Shown piece by piece: positions 36,834-46,287 of a stretch of DNA of 64,000 bases. The notes beneath the pieces are model-generated. The model saw nothing but the letters and a program-made list of their open reading frames with translations, was not told the DNA's origin and ran no database searches. How positions within the stretch are numbered: position 1 is the stretch's first letter; every line of letters begins with the position of its first letter. The DNA lies in assembly GCA_016721195.1 (NCBI GenBank), contig JADKIO010000010.1:13501-77500 (forward strand), written 5' to 3'. Made by a program: the position numbers and the translations under genes. The DNA comes from Candidatus Geothrix skivensis. Its GTDB lineage: Bacteria; Acidobacteriota; Holophagae; Holophagales; Holophagaceae.

Positions 36834-37789
36834 TGTTTCTGTTTCCTCTCTCCTTCCCTCTGCTGCCGGGTCCGTGTCTGGCTGTGGTGTCACCTACCCC
36901 GTTCCGGCAAGTGGATCGCAAGGTGCTGGCCATGGGCACAGAACTGCGCCTGCACCTGGAAGGCGGGATCGACCAGGTCCGGGCCTCGGAAGTGGCCCTG
37001 GCGGAATCGGCGCGGATTGAGGCGGCGTGTTCGACCTGGGATCCCGCCTCGACCTGGAGTCGCCTCAACGACGCCCAGGGCCGACCCGTGCCGCTGGAAC
37101 CCGAGTGGATCGCCCTTCTGGCGGAGGTGAAGAAGTGGCACCAGCGTACCGAGGGCGCCTTCGATCCCGTACTGCTGGCCCTGGTGCGGGCCTGGGGTTT
37201 GCGCTCGGGAGCCACCACGCCATCTGCCCAGGATCTCCTGGAGGCCCGGGGGGCTTCCGGGGCGGGCCTGCTGGAACTGGACCTGGTGGCGGGCACGGCC
37301 TGCCTGAGGAATGCCCGCGCCGGTTTGGAGGAGGGGGGCTTCCTGAAGGGCTACGCCCTCGACCGCATGCGCAAGGCCTCGGAGGCCAGGTCCGGATGGA
37401 TCGACTTCGGCGGCCAGATCCTGGCCTGGGGCAGGCCGAAGCCTGTTTCCATCGCGGATCCCTCGGACCGGCACCGCCCACGGCTGCGGTTGGTGCTCCA
37501 GAATGCCTCCCTGTCCTGTAGCGGCACCTCGGAACGGGGTCGGCACATCCTGGATCCCCGGCATGGTGAACCCTGCGCGACCTGGGGCGCCACGGCCGTG
37601 GTGGCGTCCCAGGCCCTGATGGCCGACGTCCTTTCCACCGCCCTTTATGTCCTCGGCCCGGAGGCGGGCCTCGCTTGGGCCGAAGGCCACCAGGTGGCCG
37701 CGGCCTTCCTTATGAACGATGGACAAATCCGCATGACGCGGGCGTTCCGCGACCTGCAACCCACCTTCACTCAACCGGAGTCCCGATGA
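36833..37789 (+). CDS. apbE: ApbE FAD:protein FMN transferase
   Basis: A 318-residue exported flavinyl transferase that attaches FMN to Thr or Ser of target proteins. A signal peptide (FLFPLSFPLLPGPCLAV) is followed by the ApbE core: MGTELRLHLEG, the substrate-binding FLKGYALDRM, WIDFGGQILAWG, and the metal-site MADVLSTALYVLG. The start is ATG at 36833; a TTG 15 bases earlier is less likely. It overlaps the porin gene (ATGA). The FMN-binding protein with an SGAT site two genes downstream is its probable substrate. Two Fur-like boxes precede it, suggesting expression when iron is scarce. Confidence 0.93.
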   Translation: MFLFPLSFPLLPGPCLAVVSPTPFRQVDRKVLAMGTELRLHLEGGIDQVRASEVALAESARIEAACSTWDPASTWSRLNDAQGRPVPLEPEWIALLAEVKKWHQRTEGAFDPVLLALVRAWGLRSGATTPSAQDLLEARGASGAGLLELDLVAGTACLRNARAGLEEGGFLKGYALDRMRKASEARSGWIDFGGQILAWGRPKPVSIADPSDRHRPRLRLVLQNASLSCSGTSERGRHILDPRHGEPCATWGATAVVASQALMADVLSTALYVLGPEAGLAWAEGHQVAAAFLMNDGQIRMTRAFRDLQPTFTQPESR

Positions 37790-39051
37790 AGTCCCTGCTC
37801 ACCCCCCTGCTGTGCTCCCTGCTGGCGGCCTCCGCCTTCGCCCAGGAGCAGCCGGATACCGAAAAACGCGTGGCGGACCTGGAGCGCCGCCTGGAGGCCA
37901 TGTCCCGGGAACTGGAAACGCAGAAGACAGGAACTGCCGCCCCGAAAACCCCGGAGGAGGGGCGATTCGGCCTGGGCGCCAGCGCGGCCAAGGTCTATTC
38001 GGCAGCCCCGGGACTCAGCGTGGGTGGCTACGGTGAATTCCTATACGAGAGCAAGGCGGCGACCCTGCAGAACGGCACCCTTGTCGGGACTGAAAAGAAG
38101 GCCGATGCCCTCCGACTGGTGCTCTACACGGGCTACAAATTCAGCGACCACATCGTGTTCAATTCCGAGATCGAGTTCGAGCACGGTGGGTACAGCGACG
38201 AGCATCCAGAAGGTGAGGCCATCGTCGAATTCGCCTACCTGGATTTCCACTTCACGAAGGCACTGAACCTCCGGGCGGGGATGATGCTCGTGCCCATGGG
38301 GTTCATCAACGAGCTGCACGAGCCGCCGGCCTTCCTGGGGGCCCGCCGGCCCCAGGTCGAGCGGACCCTCATTCCGGCCACCTGGCATGAGAACGGGGTG
38401 GGCCTGCATGGCGACCTGCCTGGAAACCTGACCTACCGCCTCTACCTGATGAATGGCCTCAACGCGGCGAAGTTCAGTGCAGCGGGCATCCGCGATGGGC
38501 GTCAGGCCGGCAAGGAGGCCAACGCCCAAAGCCTGGCCTGGACCGGTCGCCTGGATTGGACGCCGCGACCCGGGCTTCTGCTGGGGGGGAGTTTCTATAC
38601 CGGCAACAGCAACCAGAGTGGCGTTGGTGAGACCATTCGCACGACCCTTTGGGATGCCCACGTGGAGTTCCGGGCAAGGGGCTTCCAGTGCCGCGGCCTG
38701 TACACGCAAACCATCAACGCAGAGGCCGGAATTCAAGGGCTCGGTGCCACGGATCCTGCCCGTGAAGTGGGTACGAGGCAATGGGGTGGTTACGTAGAGG
38801 CCGGCTACGACCTGCTGGGGGGTGGCCGTCAGGCGCTGGTCCCCTTTCTGCGCTGGGAGCGGCTGAACGCCCAGCAGTCCGTGGTGCCTGGCGTGCTGGT
38901 GCAGGGGGAGAACGACCAGACCGTGCTGACGGTCGGTATGAACTACCGACCCATTCCCAACGTGGCCGTCAAGGCGGATCTCCAGACGTTCAAGGACCGG
39001 GCCCAGACCGGCCGGGACCAGATCAACCTCGCCCTCGGCTTCTACTTCTGA
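37786..39051 (+). CDS. outer-membrane porin with N-terminal coiled coil
   Basis: A 421-residue protein with a signal peptide (KSLLTPLLCSLLAASAFA). A short coiled coil follows (residues about 22-50, EKRVADLERRLEAMSREL), then a beta-barrel with GGYGEFLYES, aromatic-rich strands and a C-terminal Phe (LALGFYF). It resembles OprO/OprP-type and acidobacterial porins. It is the second gene of the flavin operon, so it may let iron chelates, flavins or other electron acceptors cross the outer membrane. The specific solute is unknown. Confidence 0.85.
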   Translation: MKSLLTPLLCSLLAASAFAQEQPDTEKRVADLERRLEAMSRELETQKTGTAAPKTPEEGRFGLGASAAKVYSAAPGLSVGGYGEFLYESKAATLQNGTLVGTEKKADALRLVLYTGYKFSDHIVFNSEIEFEHGGYSDEHPEGEAIVEFAYLDFHFTKALNLRAGMMLVPMGFINELHEPPAFLGARRPQVERTLIPATWHENGVGLHGDLPGNLTYRLYLMNGLNAAKFSAAGIRDGRQAGKEANAQSLAWTGRLDWTPRPGLLLGGSFYTGNSNQSGVGETIRTTLWDAHVEFRARGFQCRGLYTQTINAEAGIQGLGATDPAREVGTRQWGGYVEAGYDLLGGGRQALVPFLRWERLNAQQSVVPGVLVQGENDQTVLTVGMNYRPIPNVAVKADLQTFKDRAQTGRDQINLALGFYF

Positions 39052-39058
39052 GGCACCC

Positions 39059-39577
39059 ATGATCCGCGTTCTGGCCCCTCTAGCCCTGTCGCTCCCGCTG
39101 TTCGCCGTGCTGCCCACCACCCAGGAAGCCCTGGCTCTGGCTTTCCCAGGTGCTCAATTCGTCCGTAGGGAGCATGTGCTCACGGAGGCCCAGGCCGAGC
39201 GGGTTAAGACACTGGCGGCGGCGGAGGTCTCTGGGCGCTGGATCGTGGCCTATGAGGCACGAAAGGACGGCCAACAGGTGGGGATCGGGTTCTTTGATAC
39301 CCACCGGGTGCGAAGCCTGCATGAAACCCTTCTGGTGGCCGTTTCGCCCGAAGGCCGGATCCTCCGCGTGGAGGCAGTGACCTTCCGGGAGCCGGCGGAA
39401 TACATGGCCAAGGAGGCCTGGATCAGGCAGTTCGAGGGGAAGGGCCTGAATCCACAGCTGGGCCTCAAGGGAGCCATCCGCCCCTTGTCCGGGGCCACCC
39501 TTACCGCCCACGCCATGACCGACGCGGCACGGCGCTGCCTGGCCCTTCACCAGGTGCTCTACCGGGAGGCGAAATGA
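39059..39577 (+). CDS. exported FMN-binding (flavinylated) protein
   Basis: A 172-residue protein with a signal peptide or anchor (IRVLAPLALSLPLFA) and a C-terminal FMN_bind domain. The flavinylation motif is PLSGATLTAHAM; Thr147 of SGAT is the expected site of covalent FMN by analogy to NqrC. The domain also has GFFDTHRVRSLHETLLVAVS and ILRVEAVTF strands. It follows the porin by seven bases and overlaps the membrane-protein gene by four. With ApbE in the same operon, it is a likely one-FMN electron carrier in the periplasm. Confidence 0.9.
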   Translation: MIRVLAPLALSLPLFAVLPTTQEALALAFPGAQFVRREHVLTEAQAERVKTLAAAEVSGRWIVAYEARKDGQQVGIGFFDTHRVRSLHETLLVAVSPEGRILRVEAVTFREPAEYMAKEAWIRQFEGKGLNPQLGLKGAIRPLSGATLTAHAMTDAARRCLALHQVLYREAK

Positions 39578-40140
39578 CCCCCCTTGAACGCTGGTGCCTG
39601 CACCTGGCCGCCCTACTTACCGGAGGCACCGGCCTGATGGATGGGCTGCTGCGGTGGTTCGGCCAAAGGGCGGGGGAATTTGGTCCTGAGGTTCACCCCT
39701 GGCTGGGGCCTGCGCAGCACCTGCACGTGCTGGTGGCGCCCGTCCTGGTGTTCTGCCTGGGCGTGATGGTGCGCGGCCATCTGTGGCCCAAGGTCCGGCA
39801 GGGGCGGGAGGGTCGCCGGACCGGGCTTGGAGCGGCCCTGCTGATCGCACCCATGGTCCTGTCCGGGTACACGATCCAGGTCGTCACGCTGCCAGCCTGG
39901 CGCCAGGGCATGGCGTGGGTCCATGGCATCAGCGCCGGAGCCTTCCTGCTGGCCTACTTCGGTCACCTAGCCCACCGGGGACTCGGCCAAGGCGCCCTGT
40001 CAGGGGGCGCCCACAGACATCCGGCAGCCGATAGCTCCAAGTTCGAGCCCTTGGCCCACCCTATATGCCCCGTCCCACCGGCTGGCCATGAAGATCGACG
40101 CCAGAGGATGACGCGGCCGCCAGTCCACGATCTAGACTGA
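39574..40140 (+). CDS. four-helix His-rich membrane protein (probable cytochrome b-type, DUF4405-like)
   Basis: A 188-residue membrane protein. Predicted helices are near residues 5-28, 48-68, 85-106 and 114-132. His residues lie within or at the ends of the helices (His10, His49, His51, His69, His117, His131, His134), suitable as haem ligands. This resembles the DUF4405-type cytochromes that pair with FMN-binding proteins to carry electrons from quinol across the membrane. The C-terminal 50 residues are polar and poorly conserved in appearance. It ends four bases before mutL. Haem binding is inferred from His placement, not from a clear family match. Confidence 0.6.
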   Translation: MTPLERWCLHLAALLTGGTGLMDGLLRWFGQRAGEFGPEVHPWLGPAQHLHVLVAPVLVFCLGVMVRGHLWPKVRQGREGRRTGLGAALLIAPMVLSGYTIQVVTLPAWRQGMAWVHGISAGAFLLAYFGHLAHRGLGQGALSGGAHRHPAADSSKFEPLAHPICPVPPAGHEDRRQRMTRPPVHDLD

Positions 40141-40144
40141 TCCC

Positions 40145-41941
40145 ATGGCCAGGATCAGAGTCCTCCCCGATCAGGTCGCGAATCAGATCGCGGCGGGCGA
40201 GGTCGTCGAGCGGCCGTCGTCTGTGCTGAAGGAATTGGTGGAGAATGCCCTGGATGCTGGCGCCGGGCACATCGACATCGTCTGGGAGGAGGGCGGCAAG
40301 AAGCTCCTGGAGGTGGCCGATGATGGCTCAGGCATGGCCCGGGATGAGTTGTACCTGGCCCTGGAACGCCACGCCACCAGCAAGGTGCGGACTGCAGAGG
40401 ACCTGGGGCGCCTGGGTACCTTCGGCTTTCGCGGGGAGGCCCTGCCCAGCATCGCCAGTGTCAGCCGCTTCGAGCTGGCCAGCGCCGAGGTCGAGGGCGC
40501 CGGCCATCGGCTGCGCAGCGAATTCGGGATCATCAAGGAGGTGCTGCCGGTCTCCCGCAGCCGCGGCACCACCGTCACCGTACGGGATCTGTTCGCCCAG
40601 CTGCCGGCCCGCCGCCGCTTCCTGAAATCCACCGATACCGAACATGCCCAGCTCTGGGGCGTGGTGGCGCGCCTGGCCCTGAGTGCGCCTGGCATCCACT
40701 GGACCATCCGCCCGGATCGCGGCGCGGCGGTCATCCTGCCCCCGGTGGAAGGCGCAGGCGAGCGTCTGGCGCCCCTCCTGGGGGAGAGGATGGGCCGCCT
40801 GGTGCCCTTCGTGAATGGCGAGTTGCCCTGGCGCCTGCGGGGCTTCGTCTCCCCGCCGGACCTCAGCTTCCGGGACCGGAACCACCTCTACCTGTTCGTG
40901 AATGGGCGATCCGTGCGGGATCGCCTGCTCCTGGCGGCGCTATCCGAAGCCTGGTCAGGCACCTTCGCCAAGGGATCGTACCCCGCGGCGGTGCTCTTCC
41001 TGGAGCTGCCGCCAGAGGCCGTGGACGTGAACGTGCATCCCACGAAGGCCGAGGTTCGCTTTCGGGAGCCCCAGCGTGTCTACGCCTGGGTTCGAAGTGG
41101 CGCCGAAGACGCCTGGGCAAGGCTCCGGGGCGGGCTGGCCTCCGTACTGGAGCTGCCCCCCAAGCCCCTGCAGGTCGAATTCGACCTGGATGCCTCCCGC
41201 CGGGCGGCGCAGCAGCATCCCAGGCTGTGGTCGGACCCCTCCGGAAGCGCCCCGGGTGCCTACCGGGCCATGGCTGACGCCTTCGACACCCGTCCCATGG
41301 ATCAGACCTACCCGTTGGAGTCCGCGCGATCAGGGGTCGCAGAGAACGCTGACTCAGGTCCAGAAGTCAGGTACATCGGTGCGTTCGAACAGACCTACCT
41401 GTTGGCGGAGATCACCGGCGAACGGGGGGCGGAGTTGTGGATCGTGGATCAGCATGTGGCCCACGAGCGGGTGCTGTTCGAGCGGCTCTTCCTGCGCCGC
41501 CATGCCCCCGCCATCCAGCCCCTGCTGCCGCCCCAGGTGGTCCAGCTCGGACCAGAGGCACTGGCCCGACTGGCGCCCTTCCTGGCGGAACTGGAGGCTG
41601 CGGGTGTGGAAGCCGAGCCCTTCGGGAGCGACGCGCTGGTGGTACGGGGGCTGCCGGATTTCCTCATCGATCGTGACCCCCAGGCCCTTCTGGAGGATCT
41701 GCTGACCCGGCTGGAACGGGAAGGCCGTGTGGACCTCGAGGCCTTCCGTCGTGACCTCAACGCCGAGCTGGCCTGTCGGGCCGCCATCAAGAAGCACCAC
41801 GCCCTGCCCCCCGAGCTGGCGCTGCGCCTCATCCAGGACCTGCTGGCCTGCGAGGTGCCGAACACCTGCCCCCATGGCCGGCCCATTCTCAAGAAGCTCA
41901 CCCTCGAGGAACTGGAGCGGAGCTTCGGGCGCAAAGTGTAG
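40145..41941 (+). CDS. mutL: DNA mismatch repair protein MutL
   Basis: A 598-residue MutL. The GHKL ATPase domain has VVERPSSVLKELVENALDAG, VADDGSGM, ERHATSK and GFRGEALPSI. The C-terminal domain has DQHVAHERVLFE, matching the DQHAxxExxxxE endonuclease motif with Val for Ala, plus ACRAAIKKHH and CPHGRP. It should therefore nick DNA, as in organisms without MutH. mutS is not in the window. It begins four bases after the membrane-protein gene, although no functional link is expected. Confidence 0.95.
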   Translation: MARIRVLPDQVANQIAAGEVVERPSSVLKELVENALDAGAGHIDIVWEEGGKKLLEVADDGSGMARDELYLALERHATSKVRTAEDLGRLGTFGFRGEALPSIASVSRFELASAEVEGAGHRLRSEFGIIKEVLPVSRSRGTTVTVRDLFAQLPARRRFLKSTDTEHAQLWGVVARLALSAPGIHWTIRPDRGAAVILPPVEGAGERLAPLLGERMGRLVPFVNGELPWRLRGFVSPPDLSFRDRNHLYLFVNGRSVRDRLLLAALSEAWSGTFAKGSYPAAVLFLELPPEAVDVNVHPTKAEVRFREPQRVYAWVRSGAEDAWARLRGGLASVLELPPKPLQVEFDLDASRRAAQQHPRLWSDPSGSAPGAYRAMADAFDTRPMDQTYPLESARSGVAENADSGPEVRYIGAFEQTYLLAEITGERGAELWIVDQHVAHERVLFERLFLRRHAPAIQPLLPPQVVQLGPEALARLAPFLAELEAAGVEAEPFGSDALVVRGLPDFLIDRDPQALLEDLLTRLEREGRVDLEAFRRDLNAELACRAAIKKHHALPPELALRLIQDLLACEVPNTCPHGRPILKKLTLEELERSFGRKV

Positions 41942-41959
41942 GTGGCGGGAGCCTCTGAG

Positions 41960-44900
41960 CTATTTCTGAGCCCGCTCGGCGACCAGATCGATGCCCAATC
42001 GCTTGGCGGTGGCATAGAGGGCTGGACGGGCGAGTCCCAGGGTCTCGGCGGCATCGGCCACGCGGAAGGCACACGCGGACAAGGTGTCAAGGAGAAGGCG
42101 TCGCTGGAAGGTACGGGTGGCTTCTTCCCAGGTCCGGGACTGGAGGGCCGGTGCATCCAGCTCCGGGAAATGCCGGGGCCTCAGCAGGCCGTCCTCGCAG
42201 CGCAGAATGGCGCGCTCTAGGGCATGAAGCAGCTCCCGCACGTTGCCCGGCCAGGGCAGCCGTGAGAGCGCCTGGGGCAGCCCCGGAGCCAGGGAGGGCG
42301 TTGGCCGCTTGGCGGACTGGGCGGCGCGAACCGCCAGGCGCGGCAGCAGGAAGGGGAATTCATGGCGACGCTCCGAAAGAGTGGGCAGATGCAACACAGC
42401 GCCCTGGAGTCGGAACAGAAGGTCCCGCCGGAAGGATCCGGCGGAGGCAAGGTCTTCCAGGCTGCGGTGGGTGGCGGCGATGAATCGTACGTCGACCTTG
42501 ACGGCGTGATCCGAGCCCACCCGGCGGATCTCCCGCTCCTGGAGCACCCGGAGCAGCAGGGATTGCAAGCGGGGCGACAAGTCTGCCACTTCGTCCAGGA
42601 AGAGGGTGCCTCCCCGGGCCGTTTCGATGGACCCGCGTCGGTCCCGGTCCGCCCCCGTGAAGGCGCCCTTGGTGTGACCGAAGAGTTCGGACTCCAGCAG
42701 CCCTTCGGCGAAGGCCGAACAGTTCACAGGAACCAAGGGACCCGTGCGGCCCGAGCGGCGGTGCACCTCTTCGGCCGCCAGCTCCTTGCCGCTGCCCGTG
42801 GGCCCCAGGATCAGCACCGGCAGGTCCGAGGCCGCCACCCGATTCAGCTCCCGGAGGACTTTGGCCATGGGCTCACTGCCATCCGTCACCAGGAGACCTG
42901 GCTCGGTATGCGTTTCGACGGGCTTCCGGGCCCGGATGTGGGCGAGCCAAGGGGCAATGAGAAGAGGCTCCAGGGGACGGGCAGGCTCCGAATCCACGGC
43001 CTGACCCAAGAGCACCGAACCCACGGGACAACCTTCCCAGACCAGCTCATATCCGCGCCAGACCCAGGATCCATGCAGGAAGGGGGCCAGGCTCCCGTCC
43101 TTCGCCAAGCGGCTGAGGGCGCCCTCCGGGGGGGCCGCTCCGGCGCCGAGGGTCCTGAGCAGGCCCTCTTCCTCCCAGGCGATCCAGGTGGGGGAGGCCC
43201 GCTGGGCCAGCCAGTCCTCGAGCAGGTCCGCGGGTGTCGAGTCGGGGGAGGCCCCGGGGGAGGGCCAAAGGGCCGCCAGCCGGCGCTGATGCCGAGGTGA
43301 ATCCGCCCGGTCCGCGATGACCTGTAGGGCGAGCAGACCCGCGGCTGTGCGCTGCCCGGGCACACGTTCCAGCACTTGGAGGCCCAACTCAAGACACATG
43401 ATTTTCGAAGGACAATTGCGCCAACTTAACCAGAAATCACGAGCCACTCCGAGTCCACGAAAGAGCTGATGCGCTTGCCAACTGAGGCGAGTCTCTGGAT
43501 CGGATTGGTCCGGTGGTCCTACTGTCAACGGTCCAAGGACTGCCTCAAGAAAGGATGCATAGGGATGATTGAGAACGTGTGAAAGTCCTTCTTTCACTAT
43601 TTCCCATTGTTCTCCATCTATGCCATGGATTGCCAATAGCCCCCAACCAGGGGTGAAGTCAGGATAAGCCTCTACCAGGGCCCGGATACGGGACAGGGCT
43701 GCCTCGGGTTCCAGATAGATATCGGCCAATTGAGCCTGTTCCAGGTCGAGCCAGGGTTGGGGCAAGGGTCCCCGCAACGCAGCCCAACGATGGTGTGCCC
43801 GGAGGTCAGCCCACTGAAGGGCCATGAGGGCCGCGTTGGAAGCGGCCCGTGCGGCCCACCCGCCGGAGTTCAGTCGAAGGAAATGGGCATGGGCCAGGGT
43901 GAAGGCCCGCAGAGCCTTTTCTGGTTCACAGTCCCGGTGGAAGCAGTATCCCTGGGCCATCCAGTGGAAGGGGTCCGCACAGGGGTGGGCCGGAGTGCCC
44001 CAGGTTGGATATCCCTCGATGGGAGCCGGTGCTTCACCGCCCCAGCGCATGCGCAGGCGGTCCCAGGAGGGATGACCAGAAGGTGGCGGGAGATCGGGGC
44101 GATCCTGCTTCTCCAGGAGGTCTGCTTGCAGAGCTTCCGCCCACCCAGGTGGAAGTGCGGCGGGCACCCTGTTCTGCAATACCTCGAACCAGTTGGGATC
44201 GGGTGGCCCCCCGGTGCCCACATGCTGGGGAATCCAGGGTGAAAGGCCCTTGACCGAAGCCCCCAGACCCCGACCCCAGGCCCGGATGCTGGGGTCCATC
44301 ATCCACTGCCCATTGGGTTGTTCGCACAGCCACACAGCACCACGATGGTGGGCCAGTTCCTCGGGCAGGGAGGACAGGATTAGCGGCTCCGCATGCTGCT
44401 GGAGGGCAGGCCAGGGCAAACCTGGGTCCAGTGGCCCCTCGGGTATCAGCCGCCCCTCCACATCTTGGTCCTTTAGGAGGGTTTCCCACCAGCCAGGGGG
44501 GAGGGTGTGCCAGGTCGCGGGGAGCAGGTCCAGATAGGGCGGGAGGTGAAGGGTTCCCTCGGCATCCACCGCACCCAACACGCTCACCCAGCGGAGGCGC
44601 TGGGAAAGATCCAAGACCACGGAGCCTGCAGCCATCCAGGGGTTGCCGTCCCCCTCCAGCAGGGCCTCCCAGGCCCAGGCCAGCAGTTCGTCCTCCCGCG
44701 GGCCGCGAACAGTCACCGGAACACCCGGGCTGCCATGCCGCAGGCGGGCCACCCAGGCAGGGTCAGGGCAGGGTCCAAAATCCGTAGGGATGGCCAGGAC
44801 CTGGGGCCCCTCGGGTCTCCTGGCTTCCTGGGCCAGTCTGGGCCAGCGGCCTTCGCGGCCCCCCAGCATCCAGGCCTGCGAAATGGCGGCCAGGGCCCAG

Positions 44901-44977
44901 GGTGCATCGCCCCAACGCCGACCGCGATCCAGCCCCCAGGGGGCTTTCCAGTGCCCAAGCCAAGCGGCTCTCAGCAT
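41960..44977 (-). CDS. large sigma54-dependent activator with unusual N-terminal half
   Basis: A 1005-residue enhancer-binding protein. Residues 1 to about 690 form a long region, Trp- and Leu-rich, with helical repeats in the middle that look TPR-like (about 330-520), and no known sensor family recognised. The AAA+ domain (about 700-920) has Walker A GPTGSGKE, the sigma54 loop GAFTGA, and Walker B GGTLFLDEVADL. A Fis-type helix-turn-helix closes the protein (RVADAAETLGLARPALYATA). The start at 44977 overlaps the aroA stop by seven bases; an earlier Met at 45031 is possible. A patch at about 43390-43660 is visibly lower in GC than the rest. Confidence 0.85.
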   Translation of the reverse strand: MLRAAWLGHWKAPWGLDRGRRWGDAPWALAAISQAWMLGGREGRWPRLAQEARRPEGPQVLAIPTDFGPCPDPAWVARLRHGSPGVPVTVRGPREDELLAWAWEALLEGDGNPWMAAGSVVLDLSQRLRWVSVLGAVDAEGTLHLPPYLDLLPATWHTLPPGWWETLLKDQDVEGRLIPEGPLDPGLPWPALQQHAEPLILSSLPEELAHHRGAVWLCEQPNGQWMMDPSIRAWGRGLGASVKGLSPWIPQHVGTGGPPDPNWFEVLQNRVPAALPPGWAEALQADLLEKQDRPDLPPPSGHPSWDRLRMRWGGEAPAPIEGYPTWGTPAHPCADPFHWMAQGYCFHRDCEPEKALRAFTLAHAHFLRLNSGGWAARAASNAALMALQWADLRAHHRWAALRGPLPQPWLDLEQAQLADIYLEPEAALSRIRALVEAYPDFTPGWGLLAIHGIDGEQWEIVKEGLSHVLNHPYASFLEAVLGPLTVGPPDQSDPETRLSWQAHQLFRGLGVARDFWLSWRNCPSKIMCLELGLQVLERVPGQRTAAGLLALQVIADRADSPRHQRRLAALWPSPGASPDSTPADLLEDWLAQRASPTWIAWEEEGLLRTLGAGAAPPEGALSRLAKDGSLAPFLHGSWVWRGYELVWEGCPVGSVLLGQAVDSEPARPLEPLLIAPWLAHIRARKPVETHTEPGLLVTDGSEPMAKVLRELNRVAASDLPVLILGPTGSGKELAAEEVHRRSGRTGPLVPVNCSAFAEGLLESELFGHTKGAFTGADRDRRGSIETARGGTLFLDEVADLSPRLQSLLLRVLQEREIRRVGSDHAVKVDVRFIAATHRSLEDLASAGSFRRDLLFRLQGAVLHLPTLSERRHEFPFLLPRLAVRAAQSAKRPTPSLAPGLPQALSRLPWPGNVRELLHALERAILRCEDGLLRPRHFPELDAPALQSRTWEEATRTFQRRLLLDTLSACAFRVADAAETLGLARPALYATAKRLGIDLVAERAQK

Positions 44978-46242
44978 CCGAGCATGCCTTGCCAGACTTC
45001 CCAAAAACCGGGAAAGGTCTTGGCCACACACTGGGGATCCTGGAGTTCCCCGCCCCAGCGCAGCCCCCCCAGGGCGGCCGCGAAGGCCATGCGGTGGTCG
45101 TTCCGGGGATCGTAGGCCCCCCGCACCCGGGAGGGTGTCCCCGGTCGTACCCGCAGGGTGTGGTCACCGATGACCTCCGCCTGGCCCCCCAGCCAGCGCA
45201 CCAACTCCGCGGAGGCAACCAGGCGGTCACACTCTTTATGGGGCAGGGTCTGGAGTCCCCGCAATTCCGAGGGGGCAGGGGCAAGGGCGGCCAGGGCGGA
45301 GAGCACTGGCCCCAGATCGGGACAATCCGTCAGATCCGCATCCAATCCCCGAAGCAATGGACCAGCGAGTTCCACCACCTGGGGCTCCACCCAGCGGATG
45401 TCGCAGCCGGCGGCTTCGAGGATCGACAGCATGGCTCGGTCCCCTTGGGAGTCCTCGCGATCGAGGGGCCCCACCCGGATCCGTTTGCCGGTGGCCGCGG
45501 CGGCGGCCAGAAAGGCTGCGGCCGCACTCCAATCCCCTGGCAGTGCAAGAACCTGTGGTCCCAGTGCTCCCCCGGGGATCCTCCAGGAGCCCGACTCCAG
45601 CTCCGCGGCACAGCCGAAGCGTCCCAGCCACTGGGTCGTCAGCACCAGGTAGCTGGGACTTGCCACCTTGGACCAGGTCAGGTGGCTGGCATCAGGCAAG
45701 GCCGCTGCCGCGAGGGCGAGACCCGACAGGAACTGGCTGCTGAGCCTGGCGTCGACCTGGAGATCCAGGTGGCGGGGGGCGGTGAGGGTTGGCTGGAGCC
45801 AGGCGCCTGTGGCGTCAGGAAGCCACTTCGCCCCTAAGGCCTGCAGGGGGTCCAGGAGGGGCCCCAAGGGACGTTCGAAGAGCCGGGGGTCCCCCTCCAG
45901 CCGGATGGGGCTCCCCGCCGAAAGGGCCAACCAGGGAAGGAGGAAGCGCAGTGTGGTGCCCGAGGCGCCGAGCCAAAGTGGGCGTTCGGCATGGGGCTTC
46001 CGACCCCCCTCCAGGGACCAAAGGCCATCCCGTTCCTCCAGGTGGAACCCAAGCCCACGAAGGGCCTGGCGCATCCAGCGGGTGTCCTCGGCCTCCAGGC
46101 CGCCTCGAAGTTCGCTGGTGCCAGGGGCCAGGGCAGCCAGGAGCAGGGCCCGGTTGGTGACGGACTTGGACCCAGGGATTCGGACCGGGCCCAAGCTCCC
46201 TTCCACACCGAAATGGATGTCTTCTGGAAGTGACAAGCGCAT
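44971..46242 (-). CDS. aroA: 3-phosphoshikimate 1-carboxyvinyltransferase (EPSP synthase)
   Basis: A 423-residue EPSP synthase, sixth step of the shikimate pathway. Family hallmarks include RIPGSKSVTNRALLLAAL near the N-terminus, LGASGTTLRFLLP (the usual GNAGTAMR region, with Ser and Thr changes), SSQFLSGLALAA, LPGDWSAAAAFLAAAAATG and YDPRNDHRMAFAAAL. The order and length match the family. It ends inside the start of the sigma54 activator gene. Other aro genes are absent from the window. Confidence 0.95.
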   Translation of the reverse strand: MRLSLPEDIHFGVEGSLGPVRIPGSKSVTNRALLLAALAPGTSELRGGLEAEDTRWMRQALRGLGFHLEERDGLWSLEGGRKPHAERPLWLGASGTTLRFLLPWLALSAGSPIRLEGDPRLFERPLGPLLDPLQALGAKWLPDATGAWLQPTLTAPRHLDLQVDARLSSQFLSGLALAAAALPDASHLTWSKVASPSYLVLTTQWLGRFGCAAELESGSWRIPGGALGPQVLALPGDWSAAAAFLAAAAATGKRIRVGPLDREDSQGDRAMLSILEAAGCDIRWVEPQVVELAGPLLRGLDADLTDCPDLGPVLSALAALAPAPSELRGLQTLPHKECDRLVASAELVRWLGGQAEVIGDHTLRVRPGTPSRVRGAYDPRNDHRMAFAAALGGLRWGGELQDPQCVAKTFPGFWEVWQGMLGC

Positions 46243-46287
46243 GAGGCAGGGTGCCGTGCGACCGCCCTGATCGCAAGGGCGGATTGG

